Assembly: GCA_903845055.1 (NCBI GenBank)
Contig: CAIMWF010000114.1
Coordinates: 1-55,605 of the forward strand
Direction: 5' to 3'
Length of the DNA: 55,605 nucleotides
Source of the DNA: an uncultured Bacteroidales bacterium
GTDB lineage: Bacteria > Bacteroidota > Bacteroidia > Bacteroidales > FEN-979
Shown here: in pieces, positions 31,520-39,840 of the stretch
How the letters are laid out: the number at the start of each line of letters is the position of its first letter
Numbering within the stretch: the first letter of the stretch is position 1
The notes under the pieces: generated by a model
What the model was told of the DNA's origin: nothing
The model's database searches: none
The model's input: the letters and a program-made list of their open reading frames with translations, nothing else
Program-made: the position numbers and the translations under genes

Positions 31520-33763
31520 ATGCGTACTTTTTTCTTTGCAGTTTGCCTGTTGTTCATTACAGGATGTTCGGCGGACCTCATGGCCCAGGGGATAACCGAT
31601 GGTGAAAAGGAGACCCCACGGCACCTTTTCAGGGATATCTCTTTACCTGTTGAGTCGCGGGTAAACGACCTCGTTTCGTTGCTGACCCTTGAAGAGAAGG
31701 TTCAGCAGATGCAGAGCCAGGCGCCGGCTATTCCCCGGCTCGGGATCCCGGCCTACAATTGGTGGAGCGAATGCCTCCACGGGGTTGCCCGAAACGGCAA
31801 TGCAACGGTCTTTCCCCAGGCCATCGGGATGGCTGCCACCTGGGATCCGGCGCTGATTCATACCGAGGCGGATGCTATCGCCACGGAAGCACGGGCAAAG
31901 TACAGGGATGCCCTTGATAAGGACCAGCATGGGGTTTACCAGGGTTTGACATTTTATTCCCCGAACATCAATATCTTCCGCGATCCGCGGTGGGGAAGGG
32001 GACAGGAGACCTACGGCGAAGATCCTTTCCTGACCGCGCGCACAGCCGTCGCCTTTGTAAAGGGGTTGCAGGGAAATGATCAGCACTATTACAAAGTGGT
32101 TGCGACGGCCAAGCATTTTGCCGTCCACAGCGGCCCCGAATCCTCTCGGCACCGGTTTGATGCCTGGTGCAGCGACCGCGACCTTTACGAAACCTATCTT
32201 CCGGCATTTGAAGCGCTGGTGCGCGAAGGCGGTGTTGCTTCCGTCATGGGGGCCTACAACCGTTTCAGGAATGAACCCTGCTGCTCCAGCGTTTTTCTTC
32301 TCGATGAAATCCTGAGAAAACAGTGGGGATTCAAAGGATATGTCACCACCGATTGCGGGGCCATCTGGGACATCTGGCACGGGCACGCATTGCAGCCTGA
32401 TGATGTCCGCGCGGCAGCGATGGGGCTGCGTGCCGGCAGCGACCTGACCTGTGGCGATGATTACCTGAGCCTTGCGGAAGCCGTGAAAAAGGGGTTCGTG
32501 AACGAACATGAAATCGATGTTGCGCTTAAAAGACTTATGACGGCAAGGTTCAGGCTGGGGATGTTCGATCCCGACAGCCTTGTTCCCTGGACGAAAGTTT
32601 CTCCCGGAAGCGTCGGATCGACTGGCAATAACCGCATTGCCCTGCAGGTCGCCCGCGAAAGCATGGTCCTGCTGAAAAACGAAAACAACCTGCTGCCCCT
32701 TTCCATGAATACCAGGTCGGTTGCGGTGATCGGACCCTATGCCGACAGGGTTTCGGTGTTGCTGGGAAATTATAACGGTGAACCCCTTCACCCGGTGACC
32801 ATCCTTCAGGGAATCCGGGAAAGGATCGGGAAGTCGGCCATCGTCAATTACGCCATGGGGGTTGCCGCCCCTGAGGACCTTGCACTGTCGCCGCACGGTA
32901 ATCATCCTCCCGGGAAACACAAACTCTTCCGCTCGGCGATGAAGGTGGCTGAAAAATCGGAGGTCATCATTTTTGCCGGTGGAATATCTCCATTGCTGGA
33001 GGGGGAGGAACTGCAGGTGGAGATACCCGGTTTCTCGGGCGGCGACCGTACCAGTCTCGACCTGCCGGCCGGGCAGCGCGAACTTCTTCTGGAACTTTTC
33101 AGGACAGGGAAACCCGTCATCCTGGTGCTTACCAACGGCAGCGCTTTGTCCGTCAACTGGGAGGCTGCGCATATTCCCGCCATCCTGGAGGCATGGTACC
33201 CGGGTGAGGCGGGTGGTACTGCGGTTGCCGATGTGCTTTTCGGCTGCTACAACCCGGCGGGCCGGCTGCCGGTGACTTTTTACCGTTCGGCAAATGACCT
33301 GCCCCCTTTTGAGGATTATGCAATGGAAGGTCGTACCTATAAATATTTCAGGGGAAGCCCGCTGTTTCCATTTGGCTACGGACTTTCCTATGCCACCTTT
33401 TCCTATTCTTCTGCAAATACCGACAGGCAGGAATATTTACCGGCCGACACCATCCGTTTGCAGGTAAAGATCAGGAATACCGGTTCCCTGCCCGGCGATG
33501 AAGTGATCCAGGTTTATTGCAGCAAACCAGGTCCGGCCAGGAGCCGGCCGGTACGTTCACTGGTGGGTTTCCGCCGCAGCAACATTTCAGCCGGGGCAGA
33601 CGGACTCGTTGATATCAATATTCCCACCAGGGAGTTGCGCATGTATAACCATGAAACCGGGAGTTACGTTGTTGAACCGGGATTATACAAACTGGAGATC
33701 GGGGCCTCTTCCGGCGATATCAGGCTGGTACTGAATTTCAGGATCGTTTCCAGTGGAAAGTAG
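31520..33763 (+). CDS. Glycoside hydrolase family 3 (beta-xylosidase/beta-glucosidase-like) lipoprotein
   Basis: A 747-residue exo-beta-glycosidase. The signal ends at FITGC, so it is probably a lipoprotein. The N-terminal GH3 barrel has YNWWSECLHGVARNG, TFYSPNINIFRDPRWGRGQETYGEDP and the putative nucleophile Asp278 in GYVTTDCGAI, wording that matches plant/fungal beta-xylosidase-type GH3 enzymes better than BglX. The alpha/beta sandwich (from about 390, SMVLLKNENNLLPL, IGPYADRV) includes AGGISPLLEGEE. A fibronectin-III-like C-terminal domain follows LFPFGYGLSYATF. Substrate (xyloside or glucoside) is not certain. It lies downstream of the metal cluster without an evident promoter, and converges with a lipoprotein gene 23 bp away. 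Confidence 0.92.
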   Translation: MRTFFFAVCLLFITGCSADLMAQGITDGEKETPRHLFRDISLPVESRVNDLVSLLTLEEKVQQMQSQAPAIPRLGIPAYNWWSECLHGVARNGNATVFPQAIGMAATWDPALIHTEADAIATEARAKYRDALDKDQHGVYQGLTFYSPNINIFRDPRWGRGQETYGEDPFLTARTAVAFVKGLQGNDQHYYKVVATAKHFAVHSGPESSRHRFDAWCSDRDLYETYLPAFEALVREGGVASVMGAYNRFRNEPCCSSVFLLDEILRKQWGFKGYVTTDCGAIWDIWHGHALQPDDVRAAAMGLRAGSDLTCGDDYLSLAEAVKKGFVNEHEIDVALKRLMTARFRLGMFDPDSLVPWTKVSPGSVGSTGNNRIALQVARESMVLLKNENNLLPLSMNTRSVAVIGPYADRVSVLLGNYNGEPLHPVTILQGIRERIGKSAIVNYAMGVAAPEDLALSPHGNHPPGKHKLFRSAMKVAEKSEVIIFAGGISPLLEGEELQVEIPGFSGGDRTSLDLPAGQRELLLELFRTGKPVILVLTNGSALSVNWEAAHIPAILEAWYPGEAGGTAVADVLFGCYNPAGRLPVTFYRSANDLPPFEDYAMEGRTYKYFRGSPLFPFGYGLSYATFSYSSANTDRQEYLPADTIRLQVKIRNTGSLPGDEVIQVYCSKPGPARSRPVRSLVGFRRSNISAGADGLVDINIPTRELRMYNHETGSYVVEPGLYKLEIGASSGDIRLVLNFRIVSSGK

Positions 33764-33786
33764 CTGCACAATGGCCCAGTAACTCG

Positions 33787-34395
33787 TTAAGGCACATATT
33801 GCCTGCAATCATTTGAGACTGCTTCCCGGCAGATGAGGATATCGCCGTGTCCCTTGTAAAAATTGAGGCTGTCGGTGGCCGACAGGGTATAATACAACCG
33901 GTAGATTACTCCATTCTGAAATTTTGCGGGATCGGAAAGATTGAGATTGATCTCTCCCATGCCGCTTTTAGCTGCAAATGTCATGAGACGGTTGAAATAC
34001 TTATCGACAATGGTGGCTTTGAATTTTACCATGCCGAGGCCTTTGAAATACAGGGTTGCATAACCCGCTACCGGGTTGGGAAAAACAAGGATGGCGTTTT
34101 CAGGCTGCTCGTGTATCCCGGTGCCGGTATTCCACCCGGTGGTATCCCTGATGTAGGTTCCAGCCAGGCTGACGGTATCAGGGAAGTTCAGCAAGGCGGC
34201 TTCTTCGGAAGTCCATGTGACATCGGTTTCCCAGTCGCTGTCAGGTGTCCCCCAATTCCCCATGATCTCACCCATGGTGTTCACCACGGCGATCCCCTTG
34301 AAAACATGCACGAGGGACGGATTCTGATTGGTTGTATGTTTATTGCAGCCGGTGATGCACAATAGAATAATGGCAAAAAGTGGAAAATATTTCAT
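33787..34395 (-). CDS. Lipoprotein with a T9SS-sorting-like PNP segment
   Basis: A 202-residue lipoprotein not matching a family I know. Start at 34395 gives the signal MKYFPLFAIILLCITGC (Cys17) and lies just downstream of a TATATTTG box; 25 extra in-frame residues upstream are not signal-like. From about residue 103, ILVFPNPVAGYATLYF and KATIVDKYFNRLM resemble the start of a T9SS type-A sorting domain. However, it continues into a Cys-containing tail (ILICREAVSNDCRQYVP) rather than ending in the usual basic strand. The fold may be kept as a beta-sandwich while the sorting signal is lost, since a lipoprotein would not need it. Function unknown. Confidence 0.75.
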   Translation of the reverse strand: MKYFPLFAIILLCITGCNKHTTNQNPSLVHVFKGIAVVNTMGEIMGNWGTPDSDWETDVTWTSEEAALLNFPDTVSLAGTYIRDTTGWNTGTGIHEQPENAILVFPNPVAGYATLYFKGLGMVKFKATIVDKYFNRLMTFAAKSGMGEINLNLSDPAKFQNGVIYRLYYTLSATDSLNFYKGHGDILICREAVSNDCRQYVP

Positions 34396-34425
34396 GGCCA
34401 ACGATTGTTTTGTAATTAACAGATT

Positions 34426-34433
34426 CAAATATA
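34426..34433 (-). promoter_or_regulatory. -7 box for the lipoprotein gene (TATATTTG)
   Basis: Minus-strand TATATTTG, perfect match to TAnnTTTG, 30 bp before the lipoprotein start. It lies inside the longer ORF and therefore supports the start at 34395. Confidence 0.45.
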
Positions 34434-34582
34434 CTGAATTTTCACCCGGTTGGATGAGGCAGGACGCCATTTTGTGTGGTAGCCGCGAGACCCTTTTCCG
34501 CGATGCCGCGTTGTGAAGAAAAAGGGTATAAAATGTTCCGGCATTATAACAAATCGTACATTAGCTTCCAAAAAGTATTTTT

Positions 34583-35122
34583 ATGAAAAAAATGAAGATC
34601 TATATTTTCCTGGTATTTTTGACCCTGTGGCTTCCCGCCCTGTCCAGGGCATCGGTGGCGGACAGCACCGTGAACGGGTTTACGGTAAAATTCGAGCAGG
34701 TGATCCAAGTGCTGCCCGACAGCCTGTTTGTGATCATCACCCGGGATGTCAGCAAATGGTGGAACCCCGAACACACATTCTCGGGGAAGGCCTCCAACCT
34801 GTCAATCGAGCCGCGTGCCAATGGATGCTTCTGTGAAAAACTGGGAAACGGCGGCAGTGTGCGGCACATGGAGGTGGTGTTCGCTTTGCCGGGGAAAACG
34901 CTGCGTCTCGAGGGAGGGCTTGGCCCCCTGCAGATGTTCGGGGTTGCCGGCAGTATGACCTTTTCCCTGAAACCGGACGGGAAAAATGGCACGAAACTCA
35001 TCCTGCAGTATTCAGTAGGGGGTTACATTCCCGGGGGTGCACAGAAATGGTCTGTTTTGGTCGACCACATGCTTGGCGAACAATTAACAAGATTGAAAAA
35101 TTTTGTTGAGGGGATGAGGTAA
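34583..35122 (+). CDS. Exported SRPBCC/START-like protein
   Basis: A 179-residue protein with a signal peptide (about 1-23, ending LPALSRAS) followed by one helix-grip domain. VNGFTVKFEQVIQVLPDSLFVIITRDVSKWWNPEHTFSGKASNL is the typical AHSA1/polyketide-cyclase opening (Trp-Trp after the first helix). LEGGLGPLQMFGVAGSMTFSL and the final amphipathic helix (VDHMLGEQLTRLKNFVEG) complete the fold. The family binds hydrophobic ligands. Most SRPBCC proteins are cytoplasmic, so a secreted copy is less usual. It is monocistronic: a terminator follows and the upstream neighbour is divergent. Confidence 0.85.
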   Translation: MKKMKIYIFLVFLTLWLPALSRASVADSTVNGFTVKFEQVIQVLPDSLFVIITRDVSKWWNPEHTFSGKASNLSIEPRANGCFCEKLGNGGSVRHMEVVFALPGKTLRLEGGLGPLQMFGVAGSMTFSLKPDGKNGTKLILQYSVGGYIPGGAQKWSVLVDHMLGEQLTRLKNFVEGMR

Positions 35123-35127
35123 AAAGA

Positions 35128-35158
35128 AACGCCGGTCCGTTTCCGGGCCGGCGTTTTA
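35128..35158. terminator. Terminator between SRPBCC gene and ppdK
   Basis: An 11-bp stem (AACGCCGGTCC / GGGCCGGCGTT, one G-T pair) with a 6-nt loop and TTTT on the plus side; A-rich on the other side. It serves the convergent SRPBCC and ppdK genes. Confidence 0.8.
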
Positions 35159-35178
35159 CAAATCTCGTAATCTAAAGG

Positions 35179-37965
35179 TTATTTTTTGGTTGCTTTTTTA
35201 GCAGCAGCCTTCTTTGAAGCGGGTTTAGCAGCTTTCTTCTGTTTGATTACAGCCTGGGCTGCAGCCAAACGGGCGATGGGAACGCGGAAGGGCGAGCAGC
35301 TCACATAGTTGAATCCAAGGGAATGGCAGAATTCAACAGAAGCGGGTTCCCCGCCATGCTCGCCGCAGATGCCGATCTTCAGGTCCTTGCGGGTTGAACG
35401 TCCTTTTTCAACAGCCATTTTCATCAGCTGGCCTACACCTTCAAAATCGATCACCTGGAAGGGATCAACCGGCAGGATCTTCTGCTCGATGTATTCGGGA
35501 ACAAATCCGCCGATGTCATCGCGTGAAAATCCAAAGGTCATCTGGGTCAGGTCGTTGGTTCCAAAGGAGAAGAAGGTTGCGGTTTCAGCAATCTTGTCGG
35601 CGGTGAGGGCAGCACGCGGGATCTCGATCATGGTTCCGACCATGTGGGGAATCTCCTTCAGTTTGAATTTCTTGCAAACTTCGGCATAGATCTCATCAAT
35701 GATCAGGTACTGGTGTTTCAGCTCCTTTTCGGTACAGGTAACCGGGATCATGATCTCGGGGAAAACCTTTTTCTTCTCCTTCAGCAGTTCGGCGGTCGCT
35801 TCAAAAATGGCGCGAACCTGCATCTCGGTGATTTCGGGGTAGGTAATGCCCAGACGGACGCCACGGTGCCCCATCATCGGGTTGGTTTCGTGGAGTGCGT
35901 CAGCACGGCGGTTGAATTCCTCCATGGTGATCTTCAGGCTGGTTGCGATCTTCTGACGGGCCTCTTCGTTCTGCGGGATGAACTCATGCAGGGGCGGGTC
36001 GAGGGTCCGGATGGTAACAGGATACCCGTCCATGGCGGCCAGGGTCTGCTTGATGTCTTCCTTTACATAGGGAAACAGCTCGTTCAGGGCCTTGCGGCGC
36101 TCGTCCTGGGTTTTCGAGGCGATCATCTTGCGAAGGAGGAAGAGGGGCTTTTCAGCGTTTTTACCATAGAACATATGTTCGGTGCGGAAAAGTCCGATGC
36201 CTTCGGCTCCGAAAGCACGTGCCTTGGCGGCATCGTCGGGCGTATCGGCGTTGGTGCGGATCTTCATGGTACGAACTGCGTCGCAAAGTTTCATGAAGGC
36301 CTGGAAATCGGGATTTTCTTCAGCAGCCTTGATCATCGGCAACTGCCCGTTGTAAATGTAGCCTTTGGAGCCGTTCAGTGAGATGAAATCACCTTCATGG
36401 AGGGTGATGTCTCCGATCGTCATCGTTTTGGTGGAAGCTTCGATTTTGAGGCCGCCGGCTCCAACGATGCAGCATTTTCCCCAGCCGCGGGCCACGAGGG
36501 CAGCATGACTTGTCATCCCTCCGCGTGCGGTGAGGATGGCCTGTGCAGCGCGCATGCCTTCGATATCTTCGGGGTTGGTCTCCTCGCGGACGAGGATCAC
36601 GGTTTTACCTTTTTTCGCCCAGGCAACTGCATCTTCCGAATTGAAGATGATCTGGCCGGTGGAGCCGCCGGGACCTGCAGGAAGACCCTTGGCCATCGGC
36701 TTGGTGCTCTTTTCTGCTTTCGGGTCGAGGATCGGGTGGAGCAGTTCGTCAAGCTGGCTGGGTTCGACACGCGAAACGGCCTCTTCCCTGGTGATCAGCT
36801 TTTCATTGAACATGTCAACGGCCATCTTCACTGCGGCAGGACCATTGCGTTTTCCGACGCGGCACTGGAGCATGTAAAGCTTGCCATCCTGGATGGTGAA
36901 CTCGATGTCGAGCATGTTGCGGTAATGTTTTTCAAGAGAGCGTTCGATTTTATAAAGGGCTTTGTAAACCGCGGGCATGGCCGTTTCCAGCGACTGCAGT
37001 TTCATCGTGTGCTCATTCTTGCCGATTTCGTTGATGGGATTCGGGGTACGGATGCCGGCCACCACATCTTCACCCTGTGCGTTGGCCAGCCATTCACCAT
37101 AGAAATAATTTTCACCGGTTGCCGGGTTCCGGGTGAAGGCCACGCCGGTTGCCGAAGTATCGCCCATGTTGCCGAAAACCATCGACTGAACAGTAACGGC
37201 TGTACCCCATTCATCGGGAATGCCTTCGAAACGGCGATAGGAGATGGCGCGTTTGCCGTTCCAACTCTGGAAAACGGCACCCACGGCGCCCCACAGTTGT
37301 TCCATCGGGTCTTCCGGGAACGCAACGCCAAGCACTTCCTTAACCTTTTTCTTGTAGATATCGATCAGGGCCTTCAGATCTTCCGCCGTCAGGTCGGTAT
37401 CACTCTTGGCACCTCTTTTTTCTTTCATCTTGTGAAGTTCCTTCTCAAGCTGGACACGCACGCCCTGTCCCTCTTTGGGTTCAATGCCTGCAGCTTTTTC
37501 CATCACCACATCCGAATACATCTGGATCAGGCGGCGCTGTGAATCGTAAACAAACCGCGGGTTCTTGGTCTTCTTGATGAAACCTTCGCGGGTGATGTCG
37601 TTCAAACCGACATTCAATACCGTTTCCATCATACCGGGCATGGAGGCCCGGGCACCGGAGCGTACGGAAACCAGGAGGGGATTGTTCTTGTCGCCGAAGA
37701 TGGCACCCATCTCTTTTTCGGTGGCTTTCAGACTCTCGGCCAATTGTTTCTTTAATTCCCTGGGGTAGGATTTTTTGTTTTGCTGATAGTAAGTACAAAC
37801 CTCCGTGGTGATTGTAAAACCGGCAGGAACGGGGAGCCCGATGTTGACCATTTCGGCCAGGTTGGCACCTTTGCCACCCAGGAGGTTCTTCATATCGGCC
37901 TGTCCTTCGGCTTTTTTACCACCAAAATAATAGACGTACTTGTTTTCTTTAGCTTGTTTTGCCAT
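35179..37965 (-). CDS. ppdK: Pyruvate, phosphate dikinase with Lys/Ala-rich C-terminal tail
   Basis: A 928-residue enzyme interconverting pyruvate + ATP + Pi and phosphoenolpyruvate + AMP + PPi in the cytoplasm. It has the ATP-grasp domain (KYVYYFGGKKAEG, LLGGKGANLAEM, EGQGVRVQLEKEL), the phosphohistidine swivel (GGMTSHAALVARGWGK, His about 487) and the PEP-binding barrel (FRTEHMFYG, TIRTLDPPLHEF, FSFGTNDLTQMTFG, ICGEHGGEP with the catalytic Cys). Start at 37965 (MAKQAKENKYVYYF) is preferred; an ATG at 37977 adds MMSI. The last ~22 residues after AQAVIKQKK are a histone-H1-like Lys/Ala/Pro stretch (AAKPASKKAAAKKATKK) beyond the usual C-terminus of the family. A TAATTTTG box precedes it. Confidence 0.96.
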   Translation of the reverse strand: MAKQAKENKYVYYFGGKKAEGQADMKNLLGGKGANLAEMVNIGLPVPAGFTITTEVCTYYQQNKKSYPRELKKQLAESLKATEKEMGAIFGDKNNPLLVSVRSGARASMPGMMETVLNVGLNDITREGFIKKTKNPRFVYDSQRRLIQMYSDVVMEKAAGIEPKEGQGVRVQLEKELHKMKEKRGAKSDTDLTAEDLKALIDIYKKKVKEVLGVAFPEDPMEQLWGAVGAVFQSWNGKRAISYRRFEGIPDEWGTAVTVQSMVFGNMGDTSATGVAFTRNPATGENYFYGEWLANAQGEDVVAGIRTPNPINEIGKNEHTMKLQSLETAMPAVYKALYKIERSLEKHYRNMLDIEFTIQDGKLYMLQCRVGKRNGPAAVKMAVDMFNEKLITREEAVSRVEPSQLDELLHPILDPKAEKSTKPMAKGLPAGPGGSTGQIIFNSEDAVAWAKKGKTVILVREETNPEDIEGMRAAQAILTARGGMTSHAALVARGWGKCCIVGAGGLKIEASTKTMTIGDITLHEGDFISLNGSKGYIYNGQLPMIKAAEENPDFQAFMKLCDAVRTMKIRTNADTPDDAAKARAFGAEGIGLFRTEHMFYGKNAEKPLFLLRKMIASKTQDERRKALNELFPYVKEDIKQTLAAMDGYPVTIRTLDPPLHEFIPQNEEARQKIATSLKITMEEFNRRADALHETNPMMGHRGVRLGITYPEITEMQVRAIFEATAELLKEKKKVFPEIMIPVTCTEKELKHQYLIIDEIYAEVCKKFKLKEIPHMVGTMIEIPRAALTADKIAETATFFSFGTNDLTQMTFGFSRDDIGGFVPEYIEQKILPVDPFQVIDFEGVGQLMKMAVEKGRSTRKDLKIGICGEHGGEPASVEFCHSLGFNYVSCSPFRVPIARLAAAQAVIKQKKAAKPASKKAAAKKATKK

Positions 37966-38004
37966 AATTGACATCATTTAGGTTAGTATAAAAATTTGAA
38001 GCGG

Positions 38005-38012
38005 CAAAATTA
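38005..38012 (-). promoter_or_regulatory. -7 box for ppdK (TAATTTTG)
   Basis: Minus-strand TAATTTTG followed by CC, a perfect TAnnTTTG match, 40 bp before the ATG at 37965. No convincing -33 element. Confidence 0.4.
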
Positions 38013-38119
38013 CAAAATAATACGCTTATAATGGCGAAGTTAAGCCGGAAAAACGAAAGATTTGTTAATAATTTAACAGAGAGGGGCGGTTTTTGAACCG
38101 CAGATGGTGGTAAGCGAAA

Positions 38120-38815
38120 TCAATAACTGAGCTTCCCGATGTTGTTCATATTCCAGAGAATCCACTGTTGCCGGCCGGTGATGTAAGGCGTGGGCGACGA
38201 AGGGCTCCATTTGAGTGGGTTTGGCAGGATTGCTGCTATCAATGCCGCCTCACCGCGGCTCAGTTTGGCGGCATGTTTATTGAAATTCAACTTTGCGGCC
38301 GACTCCACCCCGTAAATTCCCTTCCCGGTTTCAATCACATTCAGGTACACCTCAAGGATCCTCTTTTTGCCCCAGATGAACTCGATCAGTACGGTGAAAT
38401 AGGTTTCGAGCCCCTTGCGCACCCAGGTGCGGTCGGGCCAGAGGAAAACATTCTTTGCTGTTTGCTGCGAGATGGTGCTTGCTCCCCGCATCTTTTTCCC
38501 CTGTTTCAGCCTGTTGTATTCCCTGGCTTTTTCGATGGATTCGAAATCAAATCCCTTATGCTCGAAGAACAGGTTGTCTTCGGAGGCGATCACAGCCAGC
38601 GGCATGTCGGGCGAAATGTCACCGATGGGAGCCCAGTCGTTTTGAAGTCTGACAGTTTCACCGCTGTACGCCTGGCCCGCCAGCCTGATCACCATAAGCG
38701 GTGTCAGGGGCGGGTTGACGAATTTGTACAGGATGACGAAAAACAGCGTCGAGGCAAAATATAGAATCAGGAAATAGATAAAAAATTTCAGGATGCCCGA
38801 TAATACCTTTTTCAT
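38120..38815 (-). CDS. mtgA: Monofunctional biosynthetic peptidoglycan transglycosylase
   Basis: A 231-residue GT51 enzyme that polymerises lipid II into glycan strands at the outer face of the inner membrane. One N-terminal membrane segment (about 10-33) precedes the catalytic domain with VIASEDNLFFEHKGFD (catalytic Glu), RGASTISQQTAKNVFLWPDRTW, and KKRILEVYLNVIETGKGIYGVESAA. The C-terminal PNPLKWSP is also typical. There is no transpeptidase domain, so it is the monofunctional form. It lies 21 bp downstream of a DUF4476 gene on the same strand. Confidence 0.95.
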   Translation of the reverse strand: MKKVLSGILKFFIYFLILYFASTLFFVILYKFVNPPLTPLMVIRLAGQAYSGETVRLQNDWAPIGDISPDMPLAVIASEDNLFFEHKGFDFESIEKAREYNRLKQGKKMRGASTISQQTAKNVFLWPDRTWVRKGLETYFTVLIEFIWGKKRILEVYLNVIETGKGIYGVESAAKLNFNKHAAKLSRGEAALIAAILPNPLKWSPSSPTPYITGRQQWILWNMNNIGKLSY

Positions 38816-38836
38816 TGATGGATATAGATCCCGCTG

Positions 38837-39574
38837 TTATTTCTTCTTATCGGCAATGAATTTGGTCAGTTCATCCTTTGACCGATTGCTGTGCAGGGCA
38901 TCGTTCACCTCTGCGTAATCTTCCTTGTTGTAAGCGAAATCATAGGCATACTTAGCGAAACTCAGCCGCGACGATTCACTGTCGAAAACATACATAACCA
39001 TTTTGATCTGGTTGGCGCTGAAGCAATGGTTTTCGGCTGCCTTTTTTGCCGCATTGAGCCTGATGGGTTCAAACGGTGCTGTGCTGATCCCGACGAGCTG
39101 GGCGTTGAAATCGGGGTCCGACATGGGCTGGTCGCAACCTGGCTTGCTACCCGATTTAGGCTGGTCTTTTTTTTCTCCGTCCCTGCCTACAGCAGGAGCA
39201 GGAGGAGGAGTCGCGCTGCCGTCCTTTACAACGCCCTGGTCCATGTATTCCGACTCGGTTTCTTCAAGGCTGTATACCCCCTTGGTGCTTTTATCCAATT
39301 TGAAATAGATGTTGCTGCCGGCCTTGTTGAAGGTGAACTTGTTGAGTTCCTTAACGACTGCGTCGGGAAAGGTGATCCTGAGTTTAAAAGAAGGTCCGCC
39401 GGGATTTTCGGTTTCGACTCGGTTGGCCGGCGTGCTGTTCTTCTGAACCCCGCCCAAGTATAGGGTAAACTTATCGCCTTTGGGTGCGAAAACAATGATG
39501 TTGTATTGTGCATATGCACCCAGTCCTGCGGAAAGTATCCACGTAACAAGTAAAAATTTCAGGGATGTTTTCAT
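38837..39574 (-). CDS. Exported DUF4476-domain protein
   Basis: A 245-residue exported protein. Start at 39574 (MKTSLKFLLVTWILSAGLGAYAQ) opens a signal peptide just after a TATATTTG box; a 39-residue upstream extension in frame is not signal-like. The N-terminal half is a beta-rich domain beginning YNIIVFAPKGDKFTLYLGG, followed by a Pro/Lys-rich linker (about 120-145). The C-terminal half (from about 150) is four-helical DUF4476 wording: SDPDFNAQLVGISTAPFEPIRLNAAKKAAENHCFSANQ, then FDSESSRLSFAKYAYDF. Role unknown. mtgA follows at 21 bp, which hints at an envelope function only by position. Confidence 0.82.
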   Translation of the reverse strand: MKTSLKFLLVTWILSAGLGAYAQYNIIVFAPKGDKFTLYLGGVQKNSTPANRVETENPGGPSFKLRITFPDAVVKELNKFTFNKAGSNIYFKLDKSTKGVYSLEETESEYMDQGVVKDGSATPPPAPAVGRDGEKKDQPKSGSKPGCDQPMSDPDFNAQLVGISTAPFEPIRLNAAKKAAENHCFSANQIKMVMYVFDSESSRLSFAKYAYDFAYNKEDYAEVNDALHSNRSKDELTKFIADKKK

Positions 39575-39598
39575 GATGGTTTGATTTGGTTTGGTGAG

Positions 39599-39606
39599 CA
39601 AATATA
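39599..39606 (-). promoter_or_regulatory. -7 box for DUF4476 gene (TATATTTG)
   Basis: Minus-strand TATATTTG, perfect TAnnTTTG, 24 bp before the ATG at 39574. It lies within the longer reading frame and supports the shorter start. Confidence 0.45.
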
Positions 39607-39687
39607 ATGCAAATGCGATTTGCTTGGGATTAGTCCGTGTATGAAATATCAACCATGTCCGGTTAAAATTGTTTAAAAAACAGGCAA

Positions 39688-39840
39688 TCAATGTTTTCTG
39701 ATGATCAGCTTCTTTGTTTCAACCCTGTTTCCTGCCTGGAGTCTGACCATGTATAAGCCTCCGGCAAGGCCGGCGGGGTCTGCCCGGAGGGTATTTCCAC
39801 CTGAAATCAATTGCATGCCCGGGCTATTTTTTGCCGGTAA
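39688..39840 (-). pseudogene. Orphan T9SS type-A sorting-domain C-terminus
   Basis: An open frame without a plausible start, opening right after a TGA at about 39841 and ending at TGA 39688-39690. It translates to about 50 residues whose end reads GGLYMVRLQAGNRVETKKLIIRKH. This is the usual last half of a T9SS type-A sorting domain (GxYxVRL, then a basic KKLIIRK end). It overlaps the last residues of the OmpA-like gene in another frame, and the rest of a cargo gene is absent. The most likely explanation is a leftover 3' end after deletion or recombination. A frameshifted extension of the OmpA-like gene is less likely because that protein already ends normally (NRRTEFMITGKK). Confidence 0.65.

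Noticed and set aside
31643-33172. 509-codon open frame on the minus strand opposite the GH3 gene
   Set aside because: Shadow of the GH3 gene, whose catalytic motifs and signal peptide are unambiguous.
36397-37542. 381-codon open frame on the plus strand opposite ppdK
   Set aside because: Shadow of ppdK; no start context, no recognisable domain.
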